This document shows, in pieces, positions 17,472 through 25,394 of a DNA stretch of 64,000 nt. The notes under the pieces were generated by a model. The model made no database searches, had not been told where the DNA came from, and worked only from the letters and a program-made list of their open reading frames with translations. This stretch comes from Saccharibacillus endophyticus (GTDB lineage: Bacteria; Bacillota; Bacilli; Paenibacillales; Paenibacillaceae). The stretch is from assembly GCF_013185185.1 (NCBI RefSeq), contig NZ_JAAZWE010000007.1, positions 248,001-312,000 on the forward strand. Reading direction: 5' to 3'. Position 1 is the first letter of the stretch. Every line of letters starts with the position of its first letter. A program made the position numbers and the translations under genes.

Positions 17472-18284
17472 ATGAAGACACCGCATCGCTTTTCGATAAA
17501 TGCCAGCTGGCTGGCCGCTTTGGTTCTTGCAGGAGGTCTGCTCGCAGGCTGTACGGTCGGAGCCGGACTTTCGCAAAAAAGCACCTCGCCGCTGCCCGTA
17601 CCCCCTTCTTCCGTGGTCTACGAACCCGCAGGTAAAGAAGCACCGTCTCTATCAAGCAAAACCGAGGCCGCCAAGCCGGAGCCTTCGCAAGAACTGTATT
17701 TGGATAACGGCCTTACAGGTTGGAAAATAGAAGCACGAGTCGATGACGCATTCCGCGTGGACAATACGATTTACCGGACTGAAGACAAAGGCGCAACATG
17801 GACCGAGCTTGACGATTCGCAAAAAGGCTCGTTTCCGACAGGAGCCGTCAGAGCCTTCAGGTTCGCGGACGATACCCGAGGCTGGGTGTCGGTCGATACG
17901 CTTGAATCAGGCGATCCGCGTCTTTACGAGACGAAGGACGGAGGAGTCAGTTGGAGCAAGACCGAACTGAAAGTTCCGGCCGATTTCCGCGAAGCCTGGT
18001 TCGAACCCAAGGCCCCGATCCTGTTCGAAGGCACGCAATTGGGCGTATTTATTGCACAGACCGGATATGCAGCCGACGGGCACGACGTTAATCCGTTATT
18101 GTTTTACGTAACCGCCGACGGCGGAGCCACCTGGTCCGATCCGCTGCAAAGCGAACAGGGGGAGCTGAACGGGTTGATCTGGAAAACCAAACGCCTCTCC
18201 GACGGAGTGGGTCGCAGCTGGTCGATCACCATCGAAGGCCGCACCTGGACGTTTGAACGTAGTGCGACAGTTGAAGGGGGATAG
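17472..18284 (+). CDS. Lipoprotein with BNR/Asp-box repeats
   Basis: A 270-residue protein with a lipoprotein signal ending in LLAGC (Cys27), then a Ser/Pro-rich spacer to about residue 70. The rest is a beta-propeller-like domain with three Asp-box motifs: TEDKGATW, TKDGGVSW and TADGGATW, plus WKIEARV and GWVSVD strands. Such Asp-box lipoproteins in Firmicutes are usually surface proteins of unknown role, related in fold to sialidases and photosystem-stability factors but without catalytic residues. A GAGGAGG site lies before ATG. The gene is followed at once by the palindromic element B and a terminator. Confidence 0.85.
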   Translation: MKTPHRFSINASWLAALVLAGGLLAGCTVGAGLSQKSTSPLPVPPSSVVYEPAGKEAPSLSSKTEAAKPEPSQELYLDNGLTGWKIEARVDDAFRVDNTIYRTEDKGATWTELDDSQKGSFPTGAVRAFRFADDTRGWVSVDTLESGDPRLYETKDGGVSWSKTELKVPADFREAWFEPKAPILFEGTQLGVFIAQTGYAADGHDVNPLLFYVTADGGATWSDPLQSEQGELNGLIWKTKRLSDGVGRSWSITIEGRTWTFERSATVEGG

Positions 18285-18335
18285 TAGCCGGATAACCGAC
18301 TCTCGGGTTGCTCTCGAAAGTCAATTCGGCGGGGG

Positions 18336-18502
18336 AAGCGAGAAGACTGCGAGAAAAATTGCCAGCATACGCTTCCGAAGTGCATTTCTTCGAAATGCTT
18401 CACAAGACGCTGTCTCACTCGGAAAATGGATTGAATGTCAATAAGGAAGTTTCCGAGTTCAAAGGCGTCTTGAACTGAATTTTTCTCTCCGTCTTCTCGC
18501 TT
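18336..18502. repeat. Dispersed palindromic element, copy B (long form)
   Basis: Outer arms AAGCGAGAAGAC and GTCTTCTCGCTT are the same as in copy A. Inner conserved parts include AAGACGCTGTCTCACTCGG and CCGAGTTCAAAGGCGTCTTG. Copy B has an extra block CTTCCGAAGTGCATTTC..GAAATGCTTC that also occurs, in reverse orientation, in copy C. It sits between the lipoprotein gene and its terminator hairpin. Bases on both sides (AGCCGGATAACC at 18287 and GGTTATCCGGCT at 18538) are complementary, as if the element had entered an older terminator. Confidence 0.8.
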
Positions 18503-18532
18503 GCAGCTAGGTTGGACTTTCTCGATACTCCA

Positions 18533-18558
18533 GGAGCCGGTTATCCGGCTCCTTTTTT
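18533..18558 (+). terminator. Terminator beyond element B
   Basis: GGAGCCGG TTAT CCGGCTCC hairpin followed by six T. Confidence 0.85.
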
Positions 18559-18620
18559 GATAGATTTTTTGAGGTTGACCTGTCCCCGGAGAGCGGGTTT
18601 AGGATAAAAGTAGACTCAAC

Positions 18621-18758
18621 ATGGAGGCGATGATAGGCAGATACGCGAAGTGTGCGAGGCTTGCGGACTGACTCGAAAAGCGGTGGATTATGATGAACGA
18701 CAAGGTCTGATTCACCCGCGATACGCGGAGCACGGTTATCGGAATTTTACTGAACAGG
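18621..18758 (+). pseudogene. MerR-family regulator, N-terminal remnant
   Basis: Translated in the frame that contains base 18650, the sequence reads REVCEACGLTRKAVDYDE then RQGLIHPRYAEHGYRNFTEQD, the N-terminal helix-turn-helix and wing of a MerR-type regulator. The expected start ATG at 18621 is in a different frame, so a one-base shift lies near 18640. The similarity stops at about 18758 and the effector domain is missing. It is joined directly to a remnant of a different gene (next entry). Clearly non-functional. Confidence 0.6.
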
Positions 18759-18866
18759 ATCTTCTCCTGGCTCAAACGCCCATCCGTGCAAAACGCCATG
18801 CAAGGCGTCACCGGCTTCGTCCTCCTCGGCTTCGGCGTAAAGCTAGCGTCAGAACGCCGCTCTTAA
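18753..18866 (+). pseudogene. LysE/RhtB-type exporter, C-terminal remnant
   Basis: In a frame different from the MerR remnant, bases 18753-18866 encode a 37-residue tail ending in GVTGFVLLGFGVKLASERRS, followed by TAA. This is the pattern of the last transmembrane helix of LysE-type amino-acid exporters. The rest of the exporter is absent. The head-to-tail join of a regulator start and an exporter end looks like the scar of one deletion that removed about 1 kb between them. Confidence 0.45.
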
Positions 18867-18963
18867 ATTTTTGATCTTGTCTTTCTTTTGCCTTTTCTTT
18901 TTTCTTTCTCTTAACTCCCACCACGAAGCGCCAAATTTCTCCCGAAGCCCCTCGCGCTTCCCC

Positions 18964-19773
18964 TCACCCGTCCAACTGTTTCGTTTCCCCGCCCCGAATC
19001 TCAACCGTTTGCCCGTCCGCCGTGATCCATACCGCGATCGCGGACGGATTATGCACGATCGACCCGCTCACCGAGAACTCCAATCTCCGCAGCGCTTCCA
19101 AATAATCCGCGATTTCGATATTCGTCGCGTACCAGATGTCTTCGCGTCCCGACAGATCGGCGCAGAATTGTTCGATCTCCTGCCAGTTATCGTCGTTGTC
19201 GAACTCGAAGCTGTGTCCCCATACGTAAAGCAAAGTCAGATTCGCATAGTGGGCAGGCGGCGACAGCTCCAGGAATTTTTCCCCGTACTCGCGCATCTGC
19301 TTGTGATGACAGGTCGGATGCCAAGTCAGCGGACGGACCGGCACATGGAACTGTCCGGTCGACTCCACCGTCCGACAGTAGCGAATCCCCAGCGAACCGA
19401 GCGTCTGCGCGACTTCTTTCGTATACGTACCGAACGGATACGACATGCCGCGCACCGGATAACCGACCAATTCCTCCAACGCGCCGCGATCGTCCATCAC
19501 CTCCATAATCAGTCGCTCCCGCGGAATCCGTTCCAGAAACGGATGCGTCACGGTATGGGCCGACACTTCATGTCCGGCGTAGAGCGAAGCAATCTCTTCG
19601 TACGCCACATAATCGGGTTCGTCGAATTTGCCGGAGTTCAAGTGGAAGGTTGCTTTCAGCTTATGGCGATTAAAAATTTCGACGAGGCGCCGGTCCTGCG
19701 TGCGTCCGTCGTCGTAACTGAACGTTAACGCTTTGTGCCGTCCGCCGGGAAAAAGGTTCAAGCTGATATTCAT
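18964..19773 (-). CDS. Polysaccharide deacetylase family protein (CE4)
   Basis: A 269-residue protein without signal peptide. NodB-homology motifs are present: motif 1 SYDDG with D21 and D22, motif 2 HTVTH with the metal ligands H73 and H77, and YPFGTY in the motif 3 region. The family removes acetyl groups from chitin-like or peptidoglycan sugars, but cytoplasmic single-domain forms also act on small substrates. The C-terminal 60 residues form a small beta-domain. An AAGGAGG site precedes the ATG, and a hairpin (19791-19829) sits just upstream in the leader. It is divergent from the gene at 20051. Confidence 0.88.
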   Translation of the reverse strand: MNISLNLFPGGRHKALTFSYDDGRTQDRRLVEIFNRHKLKATFHLNSGKFDEPDYVAYEEIASLYAGHEVSAHTVTHPFLERIPRERLIMEVMDDRGALEELVGYPVRGMSYPFGTYTKEVAQTLGSLGIRYCRTVESTGQFHVPVRPLTWHPTCHHKQMREYGEKFLELSPPAHYANLTLLYVWGHSFEFDNDDNWQEIEQFCADLSGREDIWYATNIEIADYLEALRRLEFSVSGSIVHNPSAIAVWITADGQTVEIRGGETKQLDG

Positions 19774-19790
19774 AAATGCCTCCTTGGTTG

Positions 19791-19829
19791 GGCAAGCTTT
19801 AGGCGGAATCCATATGAGCTAAGCTTGCC
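19791..19829 (-). promoter_or_regulatory. Leader hairpin before the deacetylase gene
   Basis: GGCAAGCTTT and AAGCTTGCC pair around a 20-base loop and end about 5 bases from the ribosome-site region of the minus-strand gene. It could influence translation or mark the end of an old transcript on the plus strand. No gene was seen in the rest of the 277-bp divergent region. Confidence 0.35.
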
Positions 19830-20050
19830 TTTTATGCGGATTGCTCCCGATTCCACGAATAGAATACGCTTACGGCCCGGAACGGTCAATGATTGAAGAA
19901 CATGAAAATTCGATATTCTTTGTAAAAAGTGAACGCAGAACCTCGTAATCCGCTCTATAGCGGGTAAAATAACGGTAAGAGGAAGAAGGCGAGTCGGCGC
20001 TCCGGCAGCAGGCCCCTTTTCCGAATCACCCGAAACGGGAGGGATCGTCC

Positions 20051-20632
20051 ATGTGGAGACTGTTTATCAGACCCGAGAAGAAGAAGCCCAAGCGTCATGT
20101 GCCGACGAAGGAAGAGACGGAAGAATTGTGGTTCCGCTATTTTTACGAAACCCATCCCCGGCTCGAACTGAAAGAATGGGCGCGCCGTTTGCATATTTTT
20201 CGTTTTTGCCGCGCCAATGCCGATCAGACGGGGGATCGCGATCGACTGATGGCCGCGCTGCGCGTAACCTCGTTGGAGGAATTGGAACAGACCTGCGCCA
20301 AGCTGGGCATTACGCTGGAACGACTGCCGGAGACGGACGAAGCCAGCGCGGCGGCGGACGGATTCCGTATTCCGAGCTATATCAACCTGCGTCAGCCCGG
20401 TCATTTGAAGCTGTTCGGATTGCCCGCGCATGTGTGGGTTCGCCGCGAGCGTCTGGTGATTACGATCTCGGATGCGGATAAGCCGTTCGACGTCACGCCG
20501 CGCACGATCAAGGCGGTGGAGAAGATCGAAGCCAAACTCCGGGAATTGGGGCTGGTGAGCCAGATCGTCGATCCTCCTTTGAATGACAAACATTGCCTGG
20601 CTCCGAAGTTTTATCCCGAATATTTTTCTTGA
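20051..20632 (+). CDS. Uncharacterised protein, paralogue of the gene at 21582
   Basis: A 193-residue soluble protein of no recognised family. It shares the order of blocks with the protein at 21582-22145: LWFRYFYETH/RWLRYLYERH, a LxEWxRRL helix, GDRDRLMAALR/GDGDRLAAAIR, LEQTCAKLGI/LESVCEALGI, then a second half with RQPGHLKLFGLPAHVWV/GQPGHTEIGGVPAFVWI, SDxDxPFDV/SDPDNPYEV and a C-terminal CxxxxYPEYF/CPEHYPELF. The conserved Cys near the end suggests a structural or metal role. GGAGGG lies 8 bp before ATG. It probably forms one operon with the next two genes. Confidence 0.75.
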   Translation: MWRLFIRPEKKKPKRHVPTKEETEELWFRYFYETHPRLELKEWARRLHIFRFCRANADQTGDRDRLMAALRVTSLEELEQTCAKLGITLERLPETDEASAAADGFRIPSYINLRQPGHLKLFGLPAHVWVRRERLVITISDADKPFDVTPRTIKAVEKIEAKLRELGLVSQIVDPPLNDKHCLAPKFYPEYFS

Positions 20633-20679
20633 TGCGGCTTTGAATCCGTCCCGGGACGATAGGCGAAAAGGAGGAACGG

Positions 20680-21585
20680 ATGACGAAACATCTGATCAAT
20701 CTGTACGATTGGACCGCCGACGAGATCGAAGCTTTGTTCGAGTCGGCGGATCGTTTGCGTTCGCGCCCGAAGCGTGAGCGAATGCTGGAAGGACGAACGT
20801 TTTTGCTTTTTTTCCCAGAGTCCAGTTTGCGCACCCGATTGACGTTTGAGCGCGGTATTCGGGAGCTGGGCGGGGATTGCGTAATGTTCCCGCCGTCCAC
20901 TTTGGATAAACGCGAAGAACTGCGGGATGTCGCCGGGTATGCTGCCAACTGGGCGGATGGCTTGATCGTGCGGCATGCGGATGAGCCGCGTCTGCGCGAG
21001 CTTGCCGAATCTTCGCCGATCCCGGTTGTCAACGCCATGACCTCTTTAAGCCATCCATGCGAAATTTTGGCCGACCTCTATGCGTTAAAGCAGCGGCGTC
21101 CGGATTATCGGAACCTGATTTACGTTTACGTGGGGCCGATGAGCAATATCGGACGAAGCTGGGCGAACGCGGCACAGGTGATGAATTTGGAATTTCGCCA
21201 TGTTTGCGCGGAAGGCTACGAGCTCGAACCCGGCGAAGCGTACCCGAATGACGTCGCTACTCTCCGGAATTATAACTTTTACACGGATATCGAACAGGCT
21301 TTGAACGGTAGCGACGTGATTCTGACCGATTCGCTGCCGGATGATCTGCGTACGCCGGATTATGCGGGAAAATATCAGGTCACGGCAGAACGGTTGCGGC
21401 TTGCGAATCCCGGAGCGCTTCTCAATCCTTGTCCGCCTTTTTATCGGGGCGAAGAGGTATCTGACGATGCGATCGAGTCTGAACAGTTCGTGGGGTATGC
21501 GTTCAAGCGCTACTTACTGACGGTTCAGCAAGCGATTATTTTGTCCTTGCAGCAAACCGGCAAAAAGGAGGGCGGCGCGAAATGA
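20680..21585 (+). CDS. Carbamoyltransferase-like enzyme (ornithine/aspartate carbamoyltransferase superfamily)
   Basis: A 301-residue enzyme with the carbamoyl-phosphate site of the superfamily: S49-L-R51-T-R53 (canonical STRTR) and H125-P-C127 followed by Glu instead of the usual Gln. The second substrate loop is atypical. The SMG motif of ornithine transcarbamylases is replaced by TDSLPDD, and HCLP is replaced by N249-P-C251-P-P, keeping the Cys. This argues against plain argF or pyrB and suggests another amine or amino-acid acceptor. The gene lies between two paralogous unknown genes, 47 bp after the first and overlapping the second by 4 bp, so a shared pathway is likely. AAAGGAGG ribosome site. 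Confidence 0.75.
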   Translation: MTKHLINLYDWTADEIEALFESADRLRSRPKRERMLEGRTFLLFFPESSLRTRLTFERGIRELGGDCVMFPPSTLDKREELRDVAGYAANWADGLIVRHADEPRLRELAESSPIPVVNAMTSLSHPCEILADLYALKQRRPDYRNLIYVYVGPMSNIGRSWANAAQVMNLEFRHVCAEGYELEPGEAYPNDVATLRNYNFYTDIEQALNGSDVILTDSLPDDLRTPDYAGKYQVTAERLRLANPGALLNPCPPFYRGEEVSDDAIESEQFVGYAFKRYLLTVQQAIILSLQQTGKKEGGAK

Positions 21586-22145
21586 GCGGATTATGGAAAA
21601 GGTCCGACGACCCGCGCGGCGACTTCCAAGTCTCGCCGGAAGAGCGTTGGCTGCGTTATTTGTATGAGCGGCATTCGCCGGAAGAGCTGGTCGAATGGGG
21701 AAAAAAGCTGCGTTATCTGCGCTATCGCCGGGCAAGCGGCGGACACGCGGGCGACGGAGACCGGCTTGCCGCCGCGATTCGCTTCGAAGGACGCGAGCAG
21801 TTGGAGTCGGTCTGCGAAGCGCTCGGAATCGTTTTGCGGCCGCTCGCGCCAGGCGAGGAAGATCCGGTTTGGCGTCCCTGCGTCAAAGATTACCCCGATC
21901 TGGGTCAACCGGGACATACGGAGATCGGAGGCGTTCCGGCTTTCGTCTGGATTTATCGCGACCGCTTGGCGATCAGCGTGTCCGATCCGGACAATCCGTA
22001 CGAGGTCAGCGCGCCTACGGTCGATGCGGCCGCGGGAGGGCTGGAAGAGCGTCTGCATCCGCTGCGGGAGCTGTTGATCCAGCCGCCCGACCCAAGCCGG
22101 AATTGCGTATGTCCCGAGCATTACCCCGAGCTGTTCGAGCCTTGA
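21582..22145 (+). CDS. Uncharacterised protein, paralogue of the gene at 20051
   Basis: A 187-residue soluble protein overlapping the carbamoyltransferase-like gene by ATGA, which implies translational coupling. The same block order as the protein at 20051 is visible along the whole length (see that entry), with perhaps one third of residues identical. Conserved aromatic and acidic residues fall in a W/FRYLYE helix and in the SDPDNPYEV strand. No domain was recognised. Flanking one enzyme gene with two diverged copies of a small protein is unusual and suggests subunits of a heteromeric complex or a substrate-binding pair; this is inference. Confidence 0.75.
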   Translation: MSGLWKRSDDPRGDFQVSPEERWLRYLYERHSPEELVEWGKKLRYLRYRRASGGHAGDGDRLAAAIRFEGREQLESVCEALGIVLRPLAPGEEDPVWRPCVKDYPDLGQPGHTEIGGVPAFVWIYRDRLAISVSDPDNPYEVSAPTVDAAAGGLEERLHPLRELLIQPPDPSRNCVCPEHYPELFEP

Positions 22146-22164
22146 ATCTTCATAACGCGTGAAA

Positions 22165-22201
22165 GGCAGGTTTTCGCATTCGGCGGGAATCTGTCTTTTT
22201 T
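22165..22201 (+). terminator. Weak terminator after the carbamoyltransferase operon
   Basis: GGCAG and CTGTC close an imperfect stem with an inner pyrimidine/purine pairing, followed by six T. Confidence 0.45.
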
Positions 22202-22302
22202 GCTTTTCGAACTTTTTTTCGGGAATAATTGAGAAAAAGGGAAAACGCGAACGAATACATAAACGAGCACGATGATGAAGGAACAGGAGAGGAGGTCGGC
22301 CA

Positions 22303-22854
22303 GTGATCGATGATCGAAAAATTCAGCAAGCGCTGATCGCGCGGGAACCGCAGGCTTTGGAACAGGTCATGGACGCTTACGCCGGGCTGCTGTGGTCCGT
22401 GGCGCAGTCCGTGTTACATACCGATTCGGCGCAGGAGATCGAAGAATGCGCGGCGGACGTCTTTTTCGAATTGTGGCAAAAGCCGGAGGCTTACGATCCC
22501 GAAAAAGCAAGCCTGAAAACCTATCTGGCGACGGCGATCCGTTACAAAGCGATCGACCGCTGCCGTAAATTGAGCCGGGACTCTACTTTTTCGCTGCACG
22601 AGAATGACATTTACAACGAGAATATTGCAGAGGCTTTGGAACGAGAAGAAGCAGCGGAAGCGTTGAAACAAGCTGTACAGGAACTGCCCGAACCGGAACG
22701 GGAAATTGTGCGTCGACGTTTTTACCAGGGACAAAAAGCCGGAGAAATTTCCGACATGATGTCATTGGACGTCAGGCAGGTGCAAAATCGATTGTATAGA
22801 GCCAAGCAAAGACTAAGGCATTGGTGGATCAAGAAACAAAGAGGAGAGGAGTAG
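22303..22854 (+). CDS. ECF-type RNA polymerase sigma factor
   Basis: A 183-residue sigma-70 protein with region 2 (about 20-90, including a CAADVFFELWQKPEAYD segment and SLKTYLATAIRYKAIDRCRK) and region 4 (about 120-175, with PEREIVRRRFYQGQKAGEISDMM-type helix-turn-helix). It starts at GTG, preceded by GGAGAGGAGG at ideal spacing. The following gene, 5 bp downstream, encodes a single-span membrane protein with an N-terminal cytoplasmic tail, the expected anti-sigma partner. It therefore probably directs an envelope-stress or signal-specific regulon and its own operon. Confidence 0.92.
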   Translation: MIDDRKIQQALIAREPQALEQVMDAYAGLLWSVAQSVLHTDSAQEIEECAADVFFELWQKPEAYDPEKASLKTYLATAIRYKAIDRCRKLSRDSTFSLHENDIYNENIAEALEREEAAEALKQAVQELPEPEREIVRRRFYQGQKAGEISDMMSLDVRQVQNRLYRAKQRLRHWWIKKQRGEE

Positions 22855-22859
22855 GATCT

Positions 22860-24230
22860 ATGAGTGCAAGAAAAGAAGCAGAATTTTCGGCAGAAAGCCT
22901 GAAACGTATTAAGCAAGATGTTTATCAACGTGCGGGTCTGGTCACTGCAGAATTACCGGTACGATCTAAACGAACAAGACGAAATTTAGGTCGAAAAGCC
23001 GGAATTGCCGCGTCAGTCGTGCTCGCACTTGTCGTAGCAGCTGGAGCCGCCAATGCGTCCGGTTGGATCGACCTTAGCCGCGTTCTCGGGTATATCGGTG
23101 CAGACCGAGTGGGATTATTAAAATCGATCAATCAAAGTAGTGAGGATCAGGGAATCGTAATGAATGTGCTTGGAGCCGTGCGAGACGGAGAGGCGGCAGA
23201 AATTTATGTGAGTTTGCAGGATAAAGCCGGCCATCGTATAGATCCTACATTGGATATCTATGATTTCTTTGTCGAAGGAGCTTCCTCACACAATGCGCAA
23301 ACTATTCATTATGATTCCCGAACGGGACAAGCAACCGTACGCTTTTTGGTTACGGGAAAGATGCAAAATCGGATGACCTTGCGAATCACCTCTTTTTTGC
23401 GGGGAGCCCATAGGGACGAACATTATGATCCCCGGCTGGATCTAACCCATTTGCTGAAATCGCAGCCTTCGCAGCCTCATGAGGTTTTGAAAAATTTGGA
23501 CGGCGTCGGAGGCATGGGCGGACCGAAAATGCTCGAAGCAAAGGAAACGGACGAACTGCATGTACTTCCTCTGAATAAGATGTCCGTGCCTTTACCGGGA
23601 ATGGATTGGATCAAGATTTCGAACATAGGTTTTGTGGATGATAAGCTGCATATTCAATTAAATCGCGAGGGAAAGATGGCCGCTTACAATCATGGTTACT
23701 TCTATTTTTCCGAAAAAGAAGCAAGTGCAGAAACGAATTACGAATATTCTATATCGAGAGGACTTTATAAACACGCTGACGGGAGCCGGGCGGGAGATTA
23801 TGAAGAGTATGTGTTCGATATTTCGAGCATCGAGCAGCTTGAAGAGATGAAGCTTCAGGGTTATTTTGTCGAGTATGAGGAATGGATCCAAGGGGATTGG
23901 GAAGTGACTTTTGATCTGGAACAAGTATCGAAGAAGCTTGAAGGCAAAACAAAGTTCGATTGGGAAGGTGCACAGGTGCATGAGGTCGAAGTGTCGCCGC
24001 TTGGGATCATATTAAAGGGCAGCAATTTTGACAATATCGACTGGACAAATCCTGATCTCGTACAAAAGCTGGGTTTAGTAGTCCATTTTAAAGACGGCAC
24101 TGAAATTCCGGCGACCTCTGGTTTTATTCAACACGATGAAGGTCCTGTCAAATGGATCGCCTCTGAACCCTTGTCCGTGAATGATGTGACCTCCGTCAGC
24201 TTAAACGGTCAGAGCATCATTGTGAAGTAA
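22860..24230 (+). CDS. Membrane protein, probable anti-sigma partner (DUF4179-type)
   Basis: A 456-residue protein with a short basic cytoplasmic N-terminus (residues 1-48), one transmembrane helix (about 49-70, AGIAASVVLALVVAAGAANA) and a large extracellular beta-rich region of about 385 residues. The position directly after an ECF sigma gene and the topology match DUF4179/DUF5643-type regulators that restrain such sigma factors. The start at 22860 is preferred over the frame's earlier codon at 22821 because the GAGAGGAG site lies before it. Base composition is lower in G+C than in the neighbours, and codon use is more relaxed, which may mark a faster-evolving or acquired gene. Confidence 0.78.
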   Translation: MSARKEAEFSAESLKRIKQDVYQRAGLVTAELPVRSKRTRRNLGRKAGIAASVVLALVVAAGAANASGWIDLSRVLGYIGADRVGLLKSINQSSEDQGIVMNVLGAVRDGEAAEIYVSLQDKAGHRIDPTLDIYDFFVEGASSHNAQTIHYDSRTGQATVRFLVTGKMQNRMTLRITSFLRGAHRDEHYDPRLDLTHLLKSQPSQPHEVLKNLDGVGGMGGPKMLEAKETDELHVLPLNKMSVPLPGMDWIKISNIGFVDDKLHIQLNREGKMAAYNHGYFYFSEKEASAETNYEYSISRGLYKHADGSRAGDYEEYVFDISSIEQLEEMKLQGYFVEYEEWIQGDWEVTFDLEQVSKKLEGKTKFDWEGAQVHEVEVSPLGIILKGSNFDNIDWTNPDLVQKLGLVVHFKDGTEIPATSGFIQHDEGPVKWIASEPLSVNDVTSVSLNGQSIIVK

Positions 24231-24337
24231 TACAAGCGTGAACATAGACAAATTCCTTTTCCAACCTCCCTCTACGTGTTAAAATACATCAGTTATCTAC
24301 AGACACAGGCAACCAAGCATTAGGGGGAAAAGAAAGC

Positions 24338-25210
24338 ATGACACTCGCACCACGCATTTACGCTACGATCCAGCATTTGTTCATGAAAGGCATCATCGAA
24401 ACGGTCGAACTTCGGGAAAAGCCGGAGCAAGGCGAAGAAGGCAAGCGCACGTATCTGCTCACGGCGGACGGGAAGCCGAAGTACGCGCTGCGCATGGATA
24501 CGCCGGAGAACGTCGCGATGACCGAGCAACTGCACAAAGCTTATCCGGACAGCGCTTTGCTGCCGAAAATTCTGTACGCCGATCCGGTCAAAGGGTATCT
24601 GGTTCAGCCTTACGTTGCGGGAACGACGGGACACGACGCTGAAGGCCGCGGTTCGAAAAAAGTCTGGCTGCCGCTGCTCGTGACCGAGCTGCTGAACCGT
24701 TACGAAGCGGACGAAGCCGGAGGCAAATGGGGACGCCTGACCGAACCTTGCTCGTCCTGGAGCGAATTCAACGAGCGCGAGCTGTCGAAGGCACGCGAAA
24801 ATTTGAACGGCTTGCAGCCCGCCGAAGATTGCGAACGCGTAGCATTGCTGCTCGAGCCGCTCGCGAATACGGGAAGCAAATTCTTATTGCACGGCAACAT
24901 GGACGCATCGAGCTTCGTTTTCCAAAACAAAGAACTTGCAGGCGTTTTGGAATCGAAGCCGACGGCGGGTCCGGTTCTGTACGATCTGGTGCAGGCTTTC
25001 TGCTCGACGCCGGACGATTTGTCGCTGGAAGTGCTGTTCGAAGCCTATTCGCTGCTGGACGAGAAAGCCGTGGATCAGGAGCGGCTGGTGCAGGAAGCGC
25101 TGCTGCGCGTCTACTGCCGGATGGGCCAATGTGCCGCGGAGAATCGCAATGAGCTGAACGAATACGCAGCCGCTTGGCAGTTCTGGCGGATGCTGCTGCC
25201 GGAAGCGTGA
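24338..25210 (+). CDS. Degenerate aminoglycoside-phosphotransferase-like protein
   Basis: A 290-residue protein with the outline of an APH/choline-kinase fold: an N-terminal beta-rich part with TADGKPKYALRMD and GYLVQPYVAG, then a C-terminal helical lobe. The catalytic loop that should read HGDxxxxN is H185-G-N187-M-D-A-S, and the metal-binding Asp region is VLESKPTAGPVLYDL rather than an IDF/IDW type. The usual catalytic Asp is thus Asn and the second metal Asp is not evident. The fold was probably retained for binding rather than catalysis, or D189 replaces the base. An AGGGGGAAAAG site precedes the ATG. It is a single-gene unit with its own terminator. Confidence 0.55.
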   Translation: MTLAPRIYATIQHLFMKGIIETVELREKPEQGEEGKRTYLLTADGKPKYALRMDTPENVAMTEQLHKAYPDSALLPKILYADPVKGYLVQPYVAGTTGHDAEGRGSKKVWLPLLVTELLNRYEADEAGGKWGRLTEPCSSWSEFNERELSKARENLNGLQPAEDCERVALLLEPLANTGSKFLLHGNMDASSFVFQNKELAGVLESKPTAGPVLYDLVQAFCSTPDDLSLEVLFEAYSLLDEKAVDQERLVQEALLRVYCRMGQCAAENRNELNEYAAAWQFWRMLLPEA

Positions 25211-25242
25211 ACCCTGCACGACATACAGGTTAAAAAACAGAA

Positions 25243-25280
25243 GAAAGCGTTGGCTGCGATGCAGCTGGCGCTTTTTTTGC
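25243..25280 (+). terminator. Terminator after the APH-like gene
   Basis: AAAGCGTTGGCTGC and GCAGCTGGCGCTTT pair with loop GAT, followed by T-run. Confidence 0.85.
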
Positions 25281-25281
25281 G

Positions 25282-25346
25282 TTGACAAACATAAGGACAG
25301 CTATTATGATCTATTTTAACAAATGACTAATTAGATAATTGTTAAA
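25282..25346 (+). promoter_or_regulatory. Strong sigma-A promoter with overlapping inverted-repeat operator
   Basis: TTGACA (25282-25287), 17 bp, TATGAT (25305-25310). Just after the -10 box, arms TTTAACAA (25315-25322) and TTGTTAAA (25339-25346) form an exact inverted repeat across the expected start of transcription. The ArsR-type protein encoded at 28020, in the same gene group, is the natural candidate to bind it. Confidence 0.65.
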
Positions 25347-25394
25347 TTAAAAAGGCGGATTTGATCAATCTGCCCTACCCAGGAGGTAAACAAG

